Origin: Mangifera indica
Taxonomy: Eukaryota; Streptophyta; Magnoliopsida; Sapindales; Anacardiaceae
Assembly (NCBI RefSeq): GCF_011075055.1
Contig: NC_058141.1
Location: 11,541,639-11,605,638 of the forward strand
Direction: 5' to 3'
DNA: 64,000 nucleotides
Of the stretch, positions 12,013 through 24,456 are shown in pieces. Position 1 is the stretch's first letter. The number at the start of each line of letters is the position of its first letter. Both the position numbers and the translations under genes were made by a program. The notes beneath the pieces were generated by a model. That model did not search any database, was not told the origin of the DNA, and worked only from the letters and a program-made list of their open reading frames with translations.

Positions 12013-15000
12013 TCAGGCACTATCTGATAAAGGGAATAGCTTCTCTAGGATGTTATTAGAAAGAATTCTGTTGGGGTCCAGCTCCTTTCTGGCTTTATTG
12101 TAAGAATCCACTGGAAAACGCTTCCTCAGCCTAGATTGGAGAGCAGCAAGTTCTTCCTTGTCCTTTGGAACCTGGAAATAATTAGGTAGATCTATATAAG
12201 AAGAATCAAGGTAAAACATAGCAGCTTCAAGTTCTCACAATGTAAGACAATTATAATAGGATTAATTACTGAAATGAATTAGATTTTTTAAATGATCTAA
12301 GCTCAGTGTTGACAGAAGAGTTCTTACACAAGCACAGTATAGTCCAGAAAAGATTAGTATATAGATATATATTATCTTATTTTCCATATGGCTACCTCCA
12401 AAAGAATATGAACAAGTACAGGAATCTTCAGGGTGCATAACTTCATTAAATGTTTTAGAAGAAAGTTAATCCAAAGAAAAAAGTGGACTTAGAATTAAAG
12501 AGAAATTATCCTAACTTTGTTCATTTTACATTTCATGTATCTCTTCTTCTAAAAGTGACTAGATACAATTAAATTTTAACAAACCCCTTATAGCTTTTAT
12601 GTCAAATTGATTTTTGTAACGTAAATTCATAAGTGATTAAGGAAGAAATTATAACAATTCCAAACTAGGCTTCCATGGATATTTGAATTTCTCGAAATTT
12701 AGTCTATATTAAATTTAAAAACAAATTCCTAATACAATCCAAAACATGTTAAGATCTCTTATTTTTTGGGGTTATTATCTCTCAACTCAGGTTTGTATTT
12801 CAGTCATTATATTAGAAAGGAATAAAAATTGTTCCTGACTTCTCATTTCAGAGGTTGTCCCAGACCTTCCCTCAGCACTGTTAGTTAAAAGAAAATTTAA
12901 ACAAGGATGACAATTTCAAAATTGCCCTTAGTATCACAACTTAATTTACAGTAGCAAATTGTCCTTCACCGTCAGCAACATCATCGCCACTGCATCTTCA
13001 ACTCTGGCGTAACATGACATAACTCAAGTCAAATAATTGAAGCCACTGAGTCCCAAGAAGAAGTGGAATGTTGTCATAAAAATAAGACAACAGTGGAGTA
13101 TTATGGATGGCAAAACAGTTGAACTTTTTAGTATTATCAGTAAGAGCTCAAGCCCTATACATAAAGGAATAATGAGGGAGAGAAGTTGAAAAGTCCATCC
13201 CCTCTGTTATCAGTGTAACAATGGAGGTCCCTAAGACAAGCCATTTTTAATTGGCTTTCTCCTCCAATTAAGCTGCAAATGGAAGCTTATAAACCATTTG
13301 GCATGCTTGCATATTGCCTAAGTGTCACAAAATCAACCAAATATCATGAAGTGACAGAATCTTAAAGAAGTTAATATGTAAATAATGTTTATAAGTCAAG
13401 TTTGAGAAGAAAAAGAAACAGAAAACAATAAAGGGTAATGAGCAGATATTAAGGAAGAAATAGGGGTTCCAGACAGAGAACAAAGAAAAAGAATGAAAGC
13501 ACAAAGAAAGGAGGAAAAGATCAATTACATGAAATGGATAAACATCAGAATTTATAACCCATATGCAGCCATCAATGCCACATGCACAAACTCCAGTCTA
13601 AGGGGTTCCATACCAATAATATATACTATTTGTATCCCCCTCCCCCACAAGAAAAATAAAACCTTATTTGTAGATAATAAAATCTTGACAAAGCAAAAAG
13701 TTCACAAATCTTATGATTTGCAATAAACTATTACAATTAAAAAAGCAAAAATATATTCTCAGTAGCTAAAGGTCAAACAGAGACTATTTTTAAGACCTTT
13801 GTATCTTCTCTTTCTCTCTCTCTTTTTTTTTTTTAAAAAATATTAAATACATTCCTCAGTTATATTACACATTTTCCCTTGTCCAGATTTAAGAAGTACT
13901 GTTAAGAAAAATTGGAGAGGGGGAGTGTGTGATAATTCTGAAAGGGAGGGGAGGTGAGGGATATAATTTTAAACTTGTGGAGTGTCACTGACTAAAAATT
14001 ATAACATCAGAGGAGATCAGGGATAATAAGTCTTTTTTTATTTAAATTTGTGAAAGAGAAGTTATAGGAATAGTTTATGCAAAAACTTAGTCAATACCTC
14101 AATCTTAGCCCAATGCTCATAAGCAGAATATTGATCCCACAACTGTGTTTGAGTCAGATGCCTGTAGTGGAAGAATTCTTCAGTTATGTCCTTTCTCTGG
14201 CGAGCATCCATGGTGGGGAGGTACATAATTATACCAACCTGCAAGAAAACCAACAAGGAGTTTAACATGAGCATAATGAACAGCTAAAATAATTTCAATC
14301 AAACAGTTTAAACCCACAACCATTGCAAACATGCACTATCTACTATTGTCAAGGCCACAAATCATTTGTTTCATTGATTAATCAAATTGAAAATATCCAC
14401 AATCCTTTGTAATATAAAAGGTGCAGCCAAAAGTGTGATTAAAATTTGAGACATTATGTAGTGTGCTAAAATTTCCTACTGTTGGTTTGGCTCAAATTCC
14501 ATGCAAGAGCAAAAAATTAAAACAATCAATCAACAAATCACTATCAATATCAATATCAAACTAAAGTTTCAGAAAACCAAAAATGTAAACAATCCTTCCA
14601 ATTTAAAATTTTAAGTCACTAACCAATAAAACATTGCACAGAGGTAATATTAGAATAGCAATATAATCAAGCCTACAATGTTTGTATAATTTGAATTGTT
14701 TGAAATACGCATTGCGAGACGTACTGTTACTATATGCTGGCATATAGTTGTACATTAAGCACAAGTATATCACACGAACTTGATGCCAAAACAGCTAATC
14801 TATGAGTAGGGGATTCTGCTTTATGCATTAAAAAAAATGAGTCTGATGGCGTTGAAGTGCAACAAACTGAATTTGAGGATGTCTTTGCTCTGATTAGAAT
14901 ATAAACAAACACACAAAACTGAAAATAATTTAAAATTCAATTAACTAAAGAAATAAAATTTCATAAAAGCTTAAAACCAAAACAAAGAGCCAGGGTTATA

Positions 15001-17928
15001 AGATAAGAAAGGAACAAGATAATTTTTGAAAAGATGATGAAGGAAATAATCAGGGTTATAGGAAAAGATCCAAATTCTTGCTTCTCTATTGACTTCCAAG
15101 TCAAGAAGAATTCATAGATGTAATCAGTGTAGGATTTGTTTTGTGAAGGGGAGGGTTTTCTTTTCTAAACTTTACTCCTTCAGTGGTCTTCGCTATCTCT
15201 GAGGACATGTGGTATAACCCTGTTTTCCATTATATACATTCTCAATTCAAAATAATAATAACATTAAAATAAAGAAGCCATGAAAATCAATAAAGAAAGA
15301 ATAAACAGGAGAGATAAGAGGAAGAATGATATGACAAATGAAGTCCCCTCATAAAAGAATCCAAGTACAAGGAAAGGAGGAAAGAACAAATATAGAAAAA
15401 ACAATAAAGTAAATAACTTACCCATGAGAAAATCTCATCCTCAGCAGGGCTATAAGCTGGACTCATGAGGCTCCGACTGCGTGCTGTCCAGCGTTGCTCT
15501 ATAGGCGCAGGTGCAGGTATATCTTCCTTCTCTATCAGTTGCTTCAGCTTGTCGATGTATTCAAGGTCTTTCATGCTCGGTTTGGCAAGGGTTCCAACAG
15601 GAAAGCAAGTTTCTGATACCCACTGTTGCCCACCACAATCAAACCCCAAAATTTCATCAGCCCATCCAACTCTGTATCCCTCTGACTTCTTCCAAAATTC
15701 AGCCTCAGCTTTATTAACCTTTACGACATGTTCTTTGTTAAGTGGATCAAGTGCGAGCAGTTTATCTCTTAGCTCGGTAAAAGAAAGCTCATTTATGTCT
15801 GATTCATCACTGTCAGCTCTGCAAGAAACTAAAGTAAGCAGTTAATTACTGAAATAAACAAAACAAGGAACCAACAAACATGATAATATATGCCTTGATG
15901 TTATATGCTAAAGCTTTGGTTTTCCTAAAGTTAGGGGTCAGAAGGTCGCAACACGAACAGACGAGACAGCAATTACTGTGGCAAAAAATCAATGGAAGAG
16001 AGAATGAGAAAACACACACAAGATTTTCAGCTAATCCAAGCTCTTTTTTTGGCCTTGATGCACTGGTATCAGCAGTTACGCCTCCCAATGCCACAATTAT
16101 AACACCTGAAAGTCTAAATGAATGGTGAAAGAGAACAGCTGTACCTATAGTTTGCGAGGGACTCCCTGTAAAGGTCTCGAATGTGTTGTATAGCTTCATC
16201 AGTAGTATATTGTGGTTTTGATTTCGGAGGACCTTTCCATTTTGAAACAGGGTTGCACCTTACAACCACAACCGTGTCAGTATATGGAATATAGAGGTAC
16301 TTCACATGCTTATTCTCAGATAATAATTTCCTGCAAATAAAAAGTTCAGTTAAATTTTAATTTTTGAAACAAAAAATCCTCCATGAAACAATTAATATAC
16401 AGATATGCTACTCCATGGAGAAAGAGTGAAGCAATAGTTCTGAAAAGGACAACAGAAATATGAATGTTATCTTTCACTTTAGTCTCATCCATGATATATG
16501 GATTGTTAAGATCCACACCTACACAAAATGCATGTGGCATAGAACTCTTATAAAATAATGTTTCTGTTTAGATGCAACAGCAGCAAAGATAAAATTATTG
16601 AAAACATGTACCTTTTCCTGTTACAAATTTCACAGCACCAATTATTAATATAAATGGAAAAAATAAATGCTTCAAAATCATCCAAATCATAACATAAAAA
16701 TCCTTAAGATTCAATAAGTTATAGGTCAATAATCTTCTTGGATATTGCAAAACAATTTTGCCGCAAAGCAAACAAGGGAGATTGATCAAAATACAAGGTA
16801 AGCGATAAAAGGAATGAATCGTTACTTGTGATTTTTTTTAATCTCTTTTATACTTGAGACAGATGTGTGCTCTACAAGTTCTTGTCTCTCAACACACTGA
16901 AGGGTGACTTCAGCAACAACTCCAAGGCCGCCAAGACCGCAACGAGCCAAATAGAAGAGCTCTGGATCTTTCTCTTTTGAAACCTCAATTGTTCCTTTGG
17001 CAGGAGTGACCAATTTCAAGCTGATGACTTGCTCATCAATAGGAGGCAAATTTGCACCAGTGCCATGTGCGCCAACCTAATAACAAATAGCAAAGAAAAT
17101 GGATATCCAAGTTAACCTGTAAGGAATATTAACACCAAATCACATCACAGAGTCTATAATTGCCAGCTAAAAATCACATTTCCCAAGCTTTCTTTTTTCC
17201 TTTCCAATTTTTTTTTTCTTTTTTCATTTCATGGTTATCCAGAAACGTGCGAAAACATAAATTACCCTTCACATCCGTTGTTATAATCACAATGATAAAC
17301 TTCTGTATACAGAATAAGTAACCTGAATGATGCCACCAATTTGCTGCTCTCGAATGGAAGCAAAATTCTGAAGCGTAAGGCCATATTGCTTAATCTTATC
17401 CACCAACGCCTGAACTGTAATTCCAGCCTGAACTACCACTATCTTCTTCTCCTTATCAATCTCCAACACCTCATCCATCAGGGCCAAATTCACCATCCCA
17501 GCCCGAGTTAGCGCGATCCCATTAGGAGAGAGTCCGGAGCCCACGGGCCGGATCTTAGCCCGCTTCTCATTAGACTCTTTGACTAAATTCTCCAGTTCTT
17601 GGATATTCTCAGGCTGGTGAAAGTTGCGAGTCTGGACCTCGTGAGTGCCGCTCCAGTTGGAGACAGTCTGAAGGTCTTCAGGCAATGGAGCGTAGCGAAA
17701 GAGTTGGGCCTTTTTGTGTTTGGCGGAATCGGAAAATGGAAAGGAATAGTAAGTGGCGGCACCAGAGAAGAGCAGAAGCGCCGCATAGCCCAGATATTTA
17801 CGAATTTCGGCGTCAGAGGGGGAGGAGGCAGTTGATAGTGGGCGTACCAAGGGTAGTGGATCTTTTACTGGCTTGAGAGGTCTGAGATGAAGATGGAGTG
17901 TGCGCCTGAGAGAGAAAGCTCTTAGCAT
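12013..17928 (-). CDS. GLDH: L-galactono-1,4-lactone dehydrogenase, mitochondrial (one-base frameshift in exon 4)
   Basis: Six exons: 17928-17323, 17076-16826, 16330-16145, 15819-15422, 14238-14098, 12171-12013. The protein would be 579 residues if one extra base is discounted. GLDH oxidises L-galactono-1,4-lactone to ascorbate, passing electrons to cytochrome c at the mitochondrial inner membrane, and is needed for complex I assembly. Visible features are an arginine-rich presequence, a hydrophobic segment (YLGYAALLLFSGAATYY), the FAD-binding part (RPVGSGLSPNG, then VGAHGTG across the exon 1/2 join), and a C-terminal aldonolactone oxidase domain. The latter has an EQR motif in IEQRW, matching from memory the substrate-binding Glu/Arg pair of the Arabidopsis enzyme. 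ATG 17928 was chosen over an upstream in-frame start because MLRAFSLRR matches the family. A five-T run (minus strand, 15783-15779) shifts the frame after residue 361; see findings. Intron 5 is about 1.9 kb. Confidence 0.93.
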
Positions 17929-18091
17929 TTTTAATTTAATTAATGATTTGCTTGCGGTTGCTGTTGTTAATTTGAAGATAAAAGGGTTTTGGGTTCTGCT
18001 CTGGATGCCTTTTGTCCAGTCATCACGAAGCTGATGTGACGCGGCTACTAGTAGTACCTCCATCTTTGCTGCTGGTAGGTTAATTTAATAT

Positions 18092-18837
18092 GCCTAAAGG
18101 ACTATTTCCAACCAAGGTATGTTGTATTGTCAAGTTTCCTCCCTTTAACTTTGATAATATCATTAACGGAATTCTAACCTTCTAAAATTTTATCTCTTTT
18201 TGTCTCCCTAAACTTTAAAAACTAAAAGTTTCTCTCAACCTAAATTTTAAAAAATGACAGTTTTACCTTACGATTTCGTTTGAAAATCTCCAACATCATC
18301 TATGGTTCTATTGCCGACGACCTCTCTCTCTTAACCTATCCTTTCCTTTCGACGATTTTTTTCTTTCCATTTGGATGCTCGATCGAAGTCGAAGAAGCTG
18401 TGAAAGACAAAGAACTTCGTCAGGGAAGACAAAGTTCTTCGTATTCCCAAACAAAGACGAAGTTGTCGTCTTCGTCTTCCACGACTTCTCCGACGTCGAT
18501 CGAGAGTCTAAATGGGAAGAAAGAGACCGTCAGAAGGAGAGGATACGTCGGGGGGGAGAGGTCGCCGGTAATGGAGCCAGAGATTTCAAAACGAAACCCT
18601 AGGATGAAACTGTCATTTTTTAAAACTTAGACTGGGAGAAACTTTTAGTTTCTAAAGTTTAGGGGGGCAAAAAGATTTTATATTTTAGTTAATTTTTAAT
18701 ATTATAGAGAAAATAATTATTTTACCCTTATCACGGTTAATTTTAACTGCTCATGGGTGAGTTTTTGATATTATTAAAGTTAAAGGGGGGAAACTTGACA
18801 ATGTAGTATACCTTGGGTGGGAAATAGTCTTTTGGCC
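18092..18837. mobile_element. Foldback MULE-like MITE with 9-bp target duplication
   Basis: The 746-bp element is flanked on both sides by ATTTAATAT (18083-18091 and 18838-18846), a perfect 9-bp duplication typical of Mutator-like insertion. The left end (GCCTAAAGGACTATTTCC) and the reverse complement of the right end (GGCCAAAAGACTATTTCC) match. The match continues inward through AAGGTATRYT, CAAGTTTCC, CTTTAACTTT and AACTAAAAGTTTCTC, and into the GC-richer centre (TTCTATTGCCGACGACCTCT against TCCATTACCGGCGACCTCT). The whole element is therefore an imperfect palindrome of about 330-bp arms around a short loop near 18430-18465. The right arm has about 45 extra bases. A 116-codon open frame at 18280-18630 is a by-product of the GC-rich arms. 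Confidence 0.85.
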
Positions 18838-18846
18838 ATTTAATAT

Positions 18847-20224
18847 TGTAAATCATATGAGTAACTTTTACGTATAATTTTATATAAAAAAAAAAGTAAA
18901 TAAATTAAAAATAAATTAATATTTAATTATAAAATAATATATTAATATTTATATATATAAATTATACACATAATTTAAAATAATAATATTATCTAAATTT
19001 TTACTCGGACTTATTTTACACTGATGTCCTTTATTTTTAATTAAAATTACCAACCACACCTCATGGTTGGTCATCACACACCACTGTATTTTTATTATCT
19101 ATTATGTGCATTAAATCGGTCCTTCTTCATTGCTTGCACAAAATGGTGCTATTGTTGCCAGAGTGAGATTGAGAGGAGATAGAAGTCTTTAGAGTTAGAC
19201 TAAAACAGATAAAAATCAATGAAGTGAGATTGAGAGAGAAAGAAAATTGGTAGAGTGAGACCAAGATAAAACAACAACTCTCTCTCAATAGCATGAACTG
19301 GCTTGAGAAGGGATGCATGAAAAAAACATCATCTATTTGATCATTTGACGGAAACTTAAGCTGGTTAGCAATTGTACCAATGTTTTGAACTTGAAATGGG
19401 TCAAATAACGAGGTGGAAACTTCTAATTTCCTTGGTGTATGGTAACTTGAAATGGGTGTATATTTTCTCTGCGAAGCATATGTTTTGTCTCATGAATGAC
19501 TATTCTTCTTCTTCATGGTTTTACCCAAACCTAGATGTATTTTTGTCTTTTCACACTCATAAATAGTTTTACACTCCTTTTACTTAGTCATATATGTTAT
19601 CTATACAATTATCGAATAAATGATCTTGTATGTTTTTATGCACAATCATACAAAACATACGAATCAAGAAATTTTATACATGTCAAGATAGTATCTATCT
19701 TTAGGACGGTCATGCATATGCATCTGAAATGCTATTTTAGGCTTGTTATGCTTAGTTTTATGGATTTAAACCATATTCATTCAAATAACAATCTAAAGTT
19801 ATAAGTTGTAATGATCATAATGAAAACTTCACAAAACATACGAAGTGATTACATCAAATTTTTCTCCTATCAATCAAACCCACTACATGTCTCATCTTCT
19901 AGTCTACGTATGGATTCAACAAAACATAACAACAAAGCATTCCAAAATCCAAACATCACCAAAAAATCACACTATAATCAAATATTCTCTATATAAGACA
20001 TAAATTAATGTCAATCTAGATAATTATACTTTTTTCAATACACTGGTGTATCTCCTTGACTTTTAATGAGGCCTCAGTGTACCACCAAGATAGAGTATTG
20101 GGATTTTAACCCAATTTTCCTTCATAGTGCATAAACCTTTTTTTAAAAAAAAATGTTTGGTTCAAAAGAGCCAATTATCAAACCCCTCTCTATTGAAACA
20201 AGGGAACTCAAACTTAATAGAACA
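18847..20224. other. AT-rich intergenic sequence, no gene seen
   Basis: AT-rich DNA upstream of GLDH and beyond the foldback element. Several 60-90-codon open frames (for example 19372-19804) show no recognisable domain, plausible splice partner or codon bias. I found no RNA gene and assign nothing here. Confidence 0.5.
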
Positions 20225-20850
20225 TTGTAACACTCAAATAAATCTCATATCGATAAAATATGAGAGAGAAGGTAGGTATATATAAACATCTCATATTATT
20301 TAAGGTACTAACACATGATTAGTTAAGTAATTTATGAGTTATTAATGCGTATTTTATATTATAAAACTCAAAAACAAAATTGTGGTGAACTCTATGTCCA
20401 ATGCTGACATACATTGACAATTGACTAAACTATAAGATTAAACGATAATTCATAAATGGGGGGAATTTAACACCCCTAGACAAATTTTATGTTGACAAAA
20501 TACAAAAGAGATATTAGGTATATATAAGTATCTCAAATCTTTTGGGGATGTTAACAGATGATTGGTTAAATAACTAAGGTGATGGATTTTAACCAATGTG
20601 ATAGATTTTGTGTATATGCCAAAATAGACCATATCTTAATACTAGCTTAGACTAATAGACTAAGATAGTCAAATCTTACATCAATAAAATAAGGTATACA
20701 TTTCATATTGTTTGGAGATGTTAATGCAACATTAGTCCTAAATTATCAAGATTCGTTTTAAGTTATAAAGATCAAATGCAAAATTGTGACAAATTAGATA
20801 TGTAAAATGAATAATATTTTAATAGTAAGTAAGACTATTGGACTATAATA
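20225..20850. repeat. Three decayed copies of a TRIM/LTR-like sequence
   Basis: Related blocks near 20230-20410, 20480-20640 and 20665-20850 share the order ATCGATAAAATA..., a TATATAARYATCTCA-type stretch, ATGRTTRGTTAA..., AACTCAAAAACAAAATTGTG and AAT-TCTATGTCCAA. A better-preserved relative lies in a CRWN intron (about 43485-43695). The word order (GTGACGGATTATGTCC..., AATATCTTGACAGTG) resembles the ends of short terminal-repeat retrotransposon relics widespread in plants. No internal domain or primer-binding site is visible. Confidence 0.45.
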
Positions 20851-21361
20851 TTACAAATGGTATCGGATTCACTTCACATATTCTCTTAAGGGATGGTAAA
20901 AGAACCTTCAATGAAAAGGTTGGGTTATATCTTCTTTTAAACTATCAAAACACATTATATATAATATTTTACTTGTAGATCAAACTATTAGGCCAAGATG
21001 TTTAAACTTTTCCATGAAAACTTGTGCTTAGTGTTTTCCATTATGGGTTCTCCTTAGTTGGATGCACTATTTTTATCTTAACAAAGACTTTTGTACGTTG
21101 GAGAGTCAACCCCCCCAATCAAACTTTTAATATCGTCAATGGATTCCTTCAAATAGCAATTGTTGGTGCTCTTTTTGAGCTCTTGATTTTGTGTTCTATA
21201 AGCCATGCTAGAGGACCACTGCGTTGAAACCATATGGTGGGAACCAAAATGGGAAAGAGGAGAATAGAGGATTCTGGAACACAATAGTAGACATTAATAT
21301 CATAAAGGAGAAAAATTATTTGGGAGAGATAGAAAATATTTTCATTGATCAGTCATCTTAA

Positions 21362-21370
21362 TTAATTTAA
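21362..21370. repeat. Left 9-bp target-site duplication of the MULE
   Basis: TTAATTTAA lies directly against the left terminal GGGAAATTTT. It is identical to 30575-30583 beyond the right end. Confidence 0.85.
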
Positions 21371-21540
21371 GGGAAATTTTAAAAAATGGCCAAAATGCCC
21401 TTCCATTAAGCAAAAATGCCCAAAATCACTATTTTCAAGCCAAAATGCCCAAAATCACTGTTTCAAACAAAAAAACCCCTATGATTTTTTTAATACCAAA
21501 ATTACCTTTCCCCTCATATTTACGTAACTTTCCCACTTAC

Positions 21541-23645
21541 TATGGGGGTTTAATGTGATTTTAGATAAATATGAGGGGTTTTTAGATATTTTACATTATA
21601 AAGGCATTTTGATATTTATTTATTTATTTCAAACTTTTTCTAAAATGTCAAAATTACCCTTCCCTTCATTTATATAACTCTCCTCACTCACTATGGGGGT
21701 TAAAATAATTTTAGATAAATATGAGGGGTTTTTGGATATTTTACATTATAAAGGCATTTTCATATTTATTTATTTATTTCAAACTTTTTCTAAAATGTCA
21801 AAATTACCCTTCCCCTCATCTATATAAACTCTCCTCACTCATTTTATTTACACACACTTCTCATATCACTCAAACACTCACTCTCACTTTCATTTTTTTT
21901 TCAACATCAATTAGTAGGGATTCATTCGGACGAAAGGAGTTCGTATTTCTGAATTCGACTCGAAAAAATACTATTCATCTAAAAAAGGTATTTATGCAAT
22001 CTTAACCTAAAACTTAATTTTATTTGTTAAGTCTAGTTTTTATGTCATAATATGGGGGTTAAATATAATTTAGAATAAATATGAGGGGTTTTTGGATATT
22101 TTACATTATAAAGGCATTTTCATATTTATTTATTTATTTCATTACTTTTTCTAAAATGTCAAAATTACCATTCCCCTCATCTATATAAACCCTCCTCACT
22201 CATTTTATTTACACACTTCTCATATCACTTAAACACTCACTCTCACTTTCATTTTTTTTCAACATCAATTAGTAGGGATTCGTTCGGACGAAAGAAGTTC
22301 GTATTTCTAATTCGGCTCGAAAAAATACTATTCATAAAAAAAAGGTATTTATGTCAATCTTAACCTAAAACTTAATTTTATTTGTTAAGTCTAGTTTTTA
22401 TGTCATAATATAGGGGTTAAATACAATGTTTGACAAGTATGGGGGGTTAAATGTAATTTAGGATAAATATGAGGGTTTTTTGGATATTTTACATCATAAA
22501 GGCATTTTCATATTTATTTATTTATTTCATTACTTTTTCTAAAATGTCAAAATTACCCTTCCCCTCATCTATATAAACCCTCCTCACTCATTTTATTTAC
22601 ACACACTTCTCATATCACTCAAACACTCACTGTCACTTTCATTTTTTTTTCAACATCAATTAGTAGGGATTCATTCGGACGAAAGGAGTTCGTATTTCTG
22701 AATTCGACTCGAAAAAATACTATTCATCTAAAAAAGGTATTTATGCAATCTTAACCTAAAACTTATTTTTATTTGTTAAGTCTAGTTTTTATGTCATAAT
22801 ATGAGGGTTAAATGTAATTTAGAATAAATATGAGGGGTTTTTGGATATTTTACATTATAAAGACATTTTCATATTTATTTATTTATTTTATTACTTTTTC
22901 TAAAATGTCAAAATTACTCTTCCCCTCATCTATATAAACCCTCCTTACTCATTTTATTTACACACACTTCTCATATCACTTAAACACTCACTCTCACTTT
23001 CATTTTTTTTCAACATCAATTAGTAGGGATTCGTTTGGACGAAAGAAGTTCGTATTTCTGAAATCGGTTCGAAAAAATACTATTCATAAAAAAAAGGTAT
23101 TTATGTCAATCTTAACCTAAAACTTAATTTTATTTGTTAAGTCTAGTTTTTATGTCATAATATAGGGGTTAAATACAATGTTTGACAAGTATGGGAGGTT
23201 AAATGTAATTTAGGATAAATATGGGGGGTTTTTTTTGGATATTTTACATCATAAAGACATTTTCATATTTATTTATTTATTTCATTACTTTTTCTAAAAT
23301 GTCAAAATTACCCTTCCCCTCATCTATATAAACCCTCCTCACTCATTTTATTTATACACACTTCTCATATCACTCAAACACTCACTCTCACTTTCATTTT
23401 TTTTCAACATCAATTAGTAGGGATTCGTTCGGACGAAAGGAGTTCGTATTTCTAAATTCGACTCGAAAAAATACTATTCATCAAAAAAATGTATTTATGT
23501 CAATCTTAGCCTAAAACTTCATTTTATTTGTTAAGTCTAGTTTTGATGTCATAATATGGGGGTTAAATACAATGTTTGACAAGTATGGGTGATTAAATGT
23601 AATTTAGGATAAATACGAGAGGTTTTTGGATATTTTACATTGTTA
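21541..23645 (+). repeat. Tandem array of promoter-like units (about 361 and 390 bp alternating)
   Basis: Five full units plus a partial unit at each side. Each runs GGGGTTAAATRTAATTTAG, a run of TTTATTTATTTATTT, CCCTTCCCCTCATC, a TATA box (TATATAAA at 21821, 22182, 22570, 22931 and 23325), a CA/CT-rich leader, AATTAGTAGGGATTC, and a donor-like AAAAGGTATTTATG. Box spacing is 361, 388, 361 and 394 bases. Units 1 and 3 resemble each other (GATTCATTCGGACG, TATGCAATC), as do units 2 and 4 (CTATTCATAAAAAA, TATGTCAATC). The array therefore grew by copying dimers. It faces inward toward the transposase. Confidence 0.85.
21821..21828 (+). promoter_or_regulatory. TATA box of the first full promoter-like unit
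   Basis: TATATAAA is followed about 25-60 bases later by a CA/CT-rich leader, as in plant core promoters. Equivalent boxes are at 22182, 22570, 22931 and 23325. Confidence 0.5.
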
Positions 23646-23824
23646 TGGGGGTTTTAGATATTTTACAATATATACAGGATTTATATAACATGTTAAAAAT
23701 AGATAGGTATTGATTTGATACAAGACAACATACAAGGGTGTTAAATAAAGAAAGAGATAATTGAGGGGTCAAATGAAATGTTATTAAAATTAGGGCGCAT
23801 TTTCATATTAAACATTGTAGGCGC

Positions 23825-24180
23825 ATTATAATTGAAATTATAGGTTTTTTCGAGTTTCACCGCTTTAGGATATATCAATGCACATTTTCCAGATTTATGA
23901 AGAATTTTTCGATTGTTGCCATACTAGGGTATTTCAATTTTTAGATTTCGAATTTCAATTTTGTTATTTCGAATTTCATCGCTTTAGGATATATCAATTC
24001 GTATTTTTCAGATTTCTGAAGAATTTTTTGATTGTTGTCATTCTATGGTATTTCAACTTTTATGATTCAAATTTCAATTCTGTTTTTTTGAATTTCATCG
24101 TTTTAGGATATATCCATTAGTATTTTTCAGATTTCTGAAGAAATTTTTTATTATTGACATTTTAAAGTATTTCAAAGTAT
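23825..24180. repeat. Three copies of the ~119-bp MULE satellite unit, inverted relative to the right array
   Basis: Each copy reads GATTGTTGYCATTCTAGGGT, TTTCAA, TTTTAGATTC, AATTTCAATT, a T-run, GAATTTCATCG, TTTTAGGATATATC, CGTATTTTTCAGATTTCTG. This is the reverse complement of the unit repeated at 26960-28910. The two arrays bracket the coding core in inverted orientation. Confidence 0.8.
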
Positions 24181-24456
24181 AGAATTTGAATATCTATTTC
24201 AAAGTATAGATATTATAAAAACGTTTTAAATGGAACGTTACAAACAGATAGATGCATTTTGATATAAGATAACATACGAAAGTGTTATATAAATTGTTAA
24301 ATAATTATAGGGGGATAAATAAAATATTAGAAAAATATGAGGAATTTTTTTTAATTATTAATAATTGTACGACTGATTTACATAGTTATTATTGATTTTT
24401 TATTCTAAATGAATAATTATCTTCAAAAACTTGTCATTGTAGGATTGATAATTAAA

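Noticed and set aside
15465..15845. 126-codon plus-strand frame opposite GLDH exon 4
   Set aside because: It is the antisense shadow of conserved GLDH coding sequence.
18280..18630. 116-codon open frame inside the foldback element
   Set aside because: It spans both arms of a palindrome, has no recognisable domain, and its GC content follows the hairpin, not coding use.
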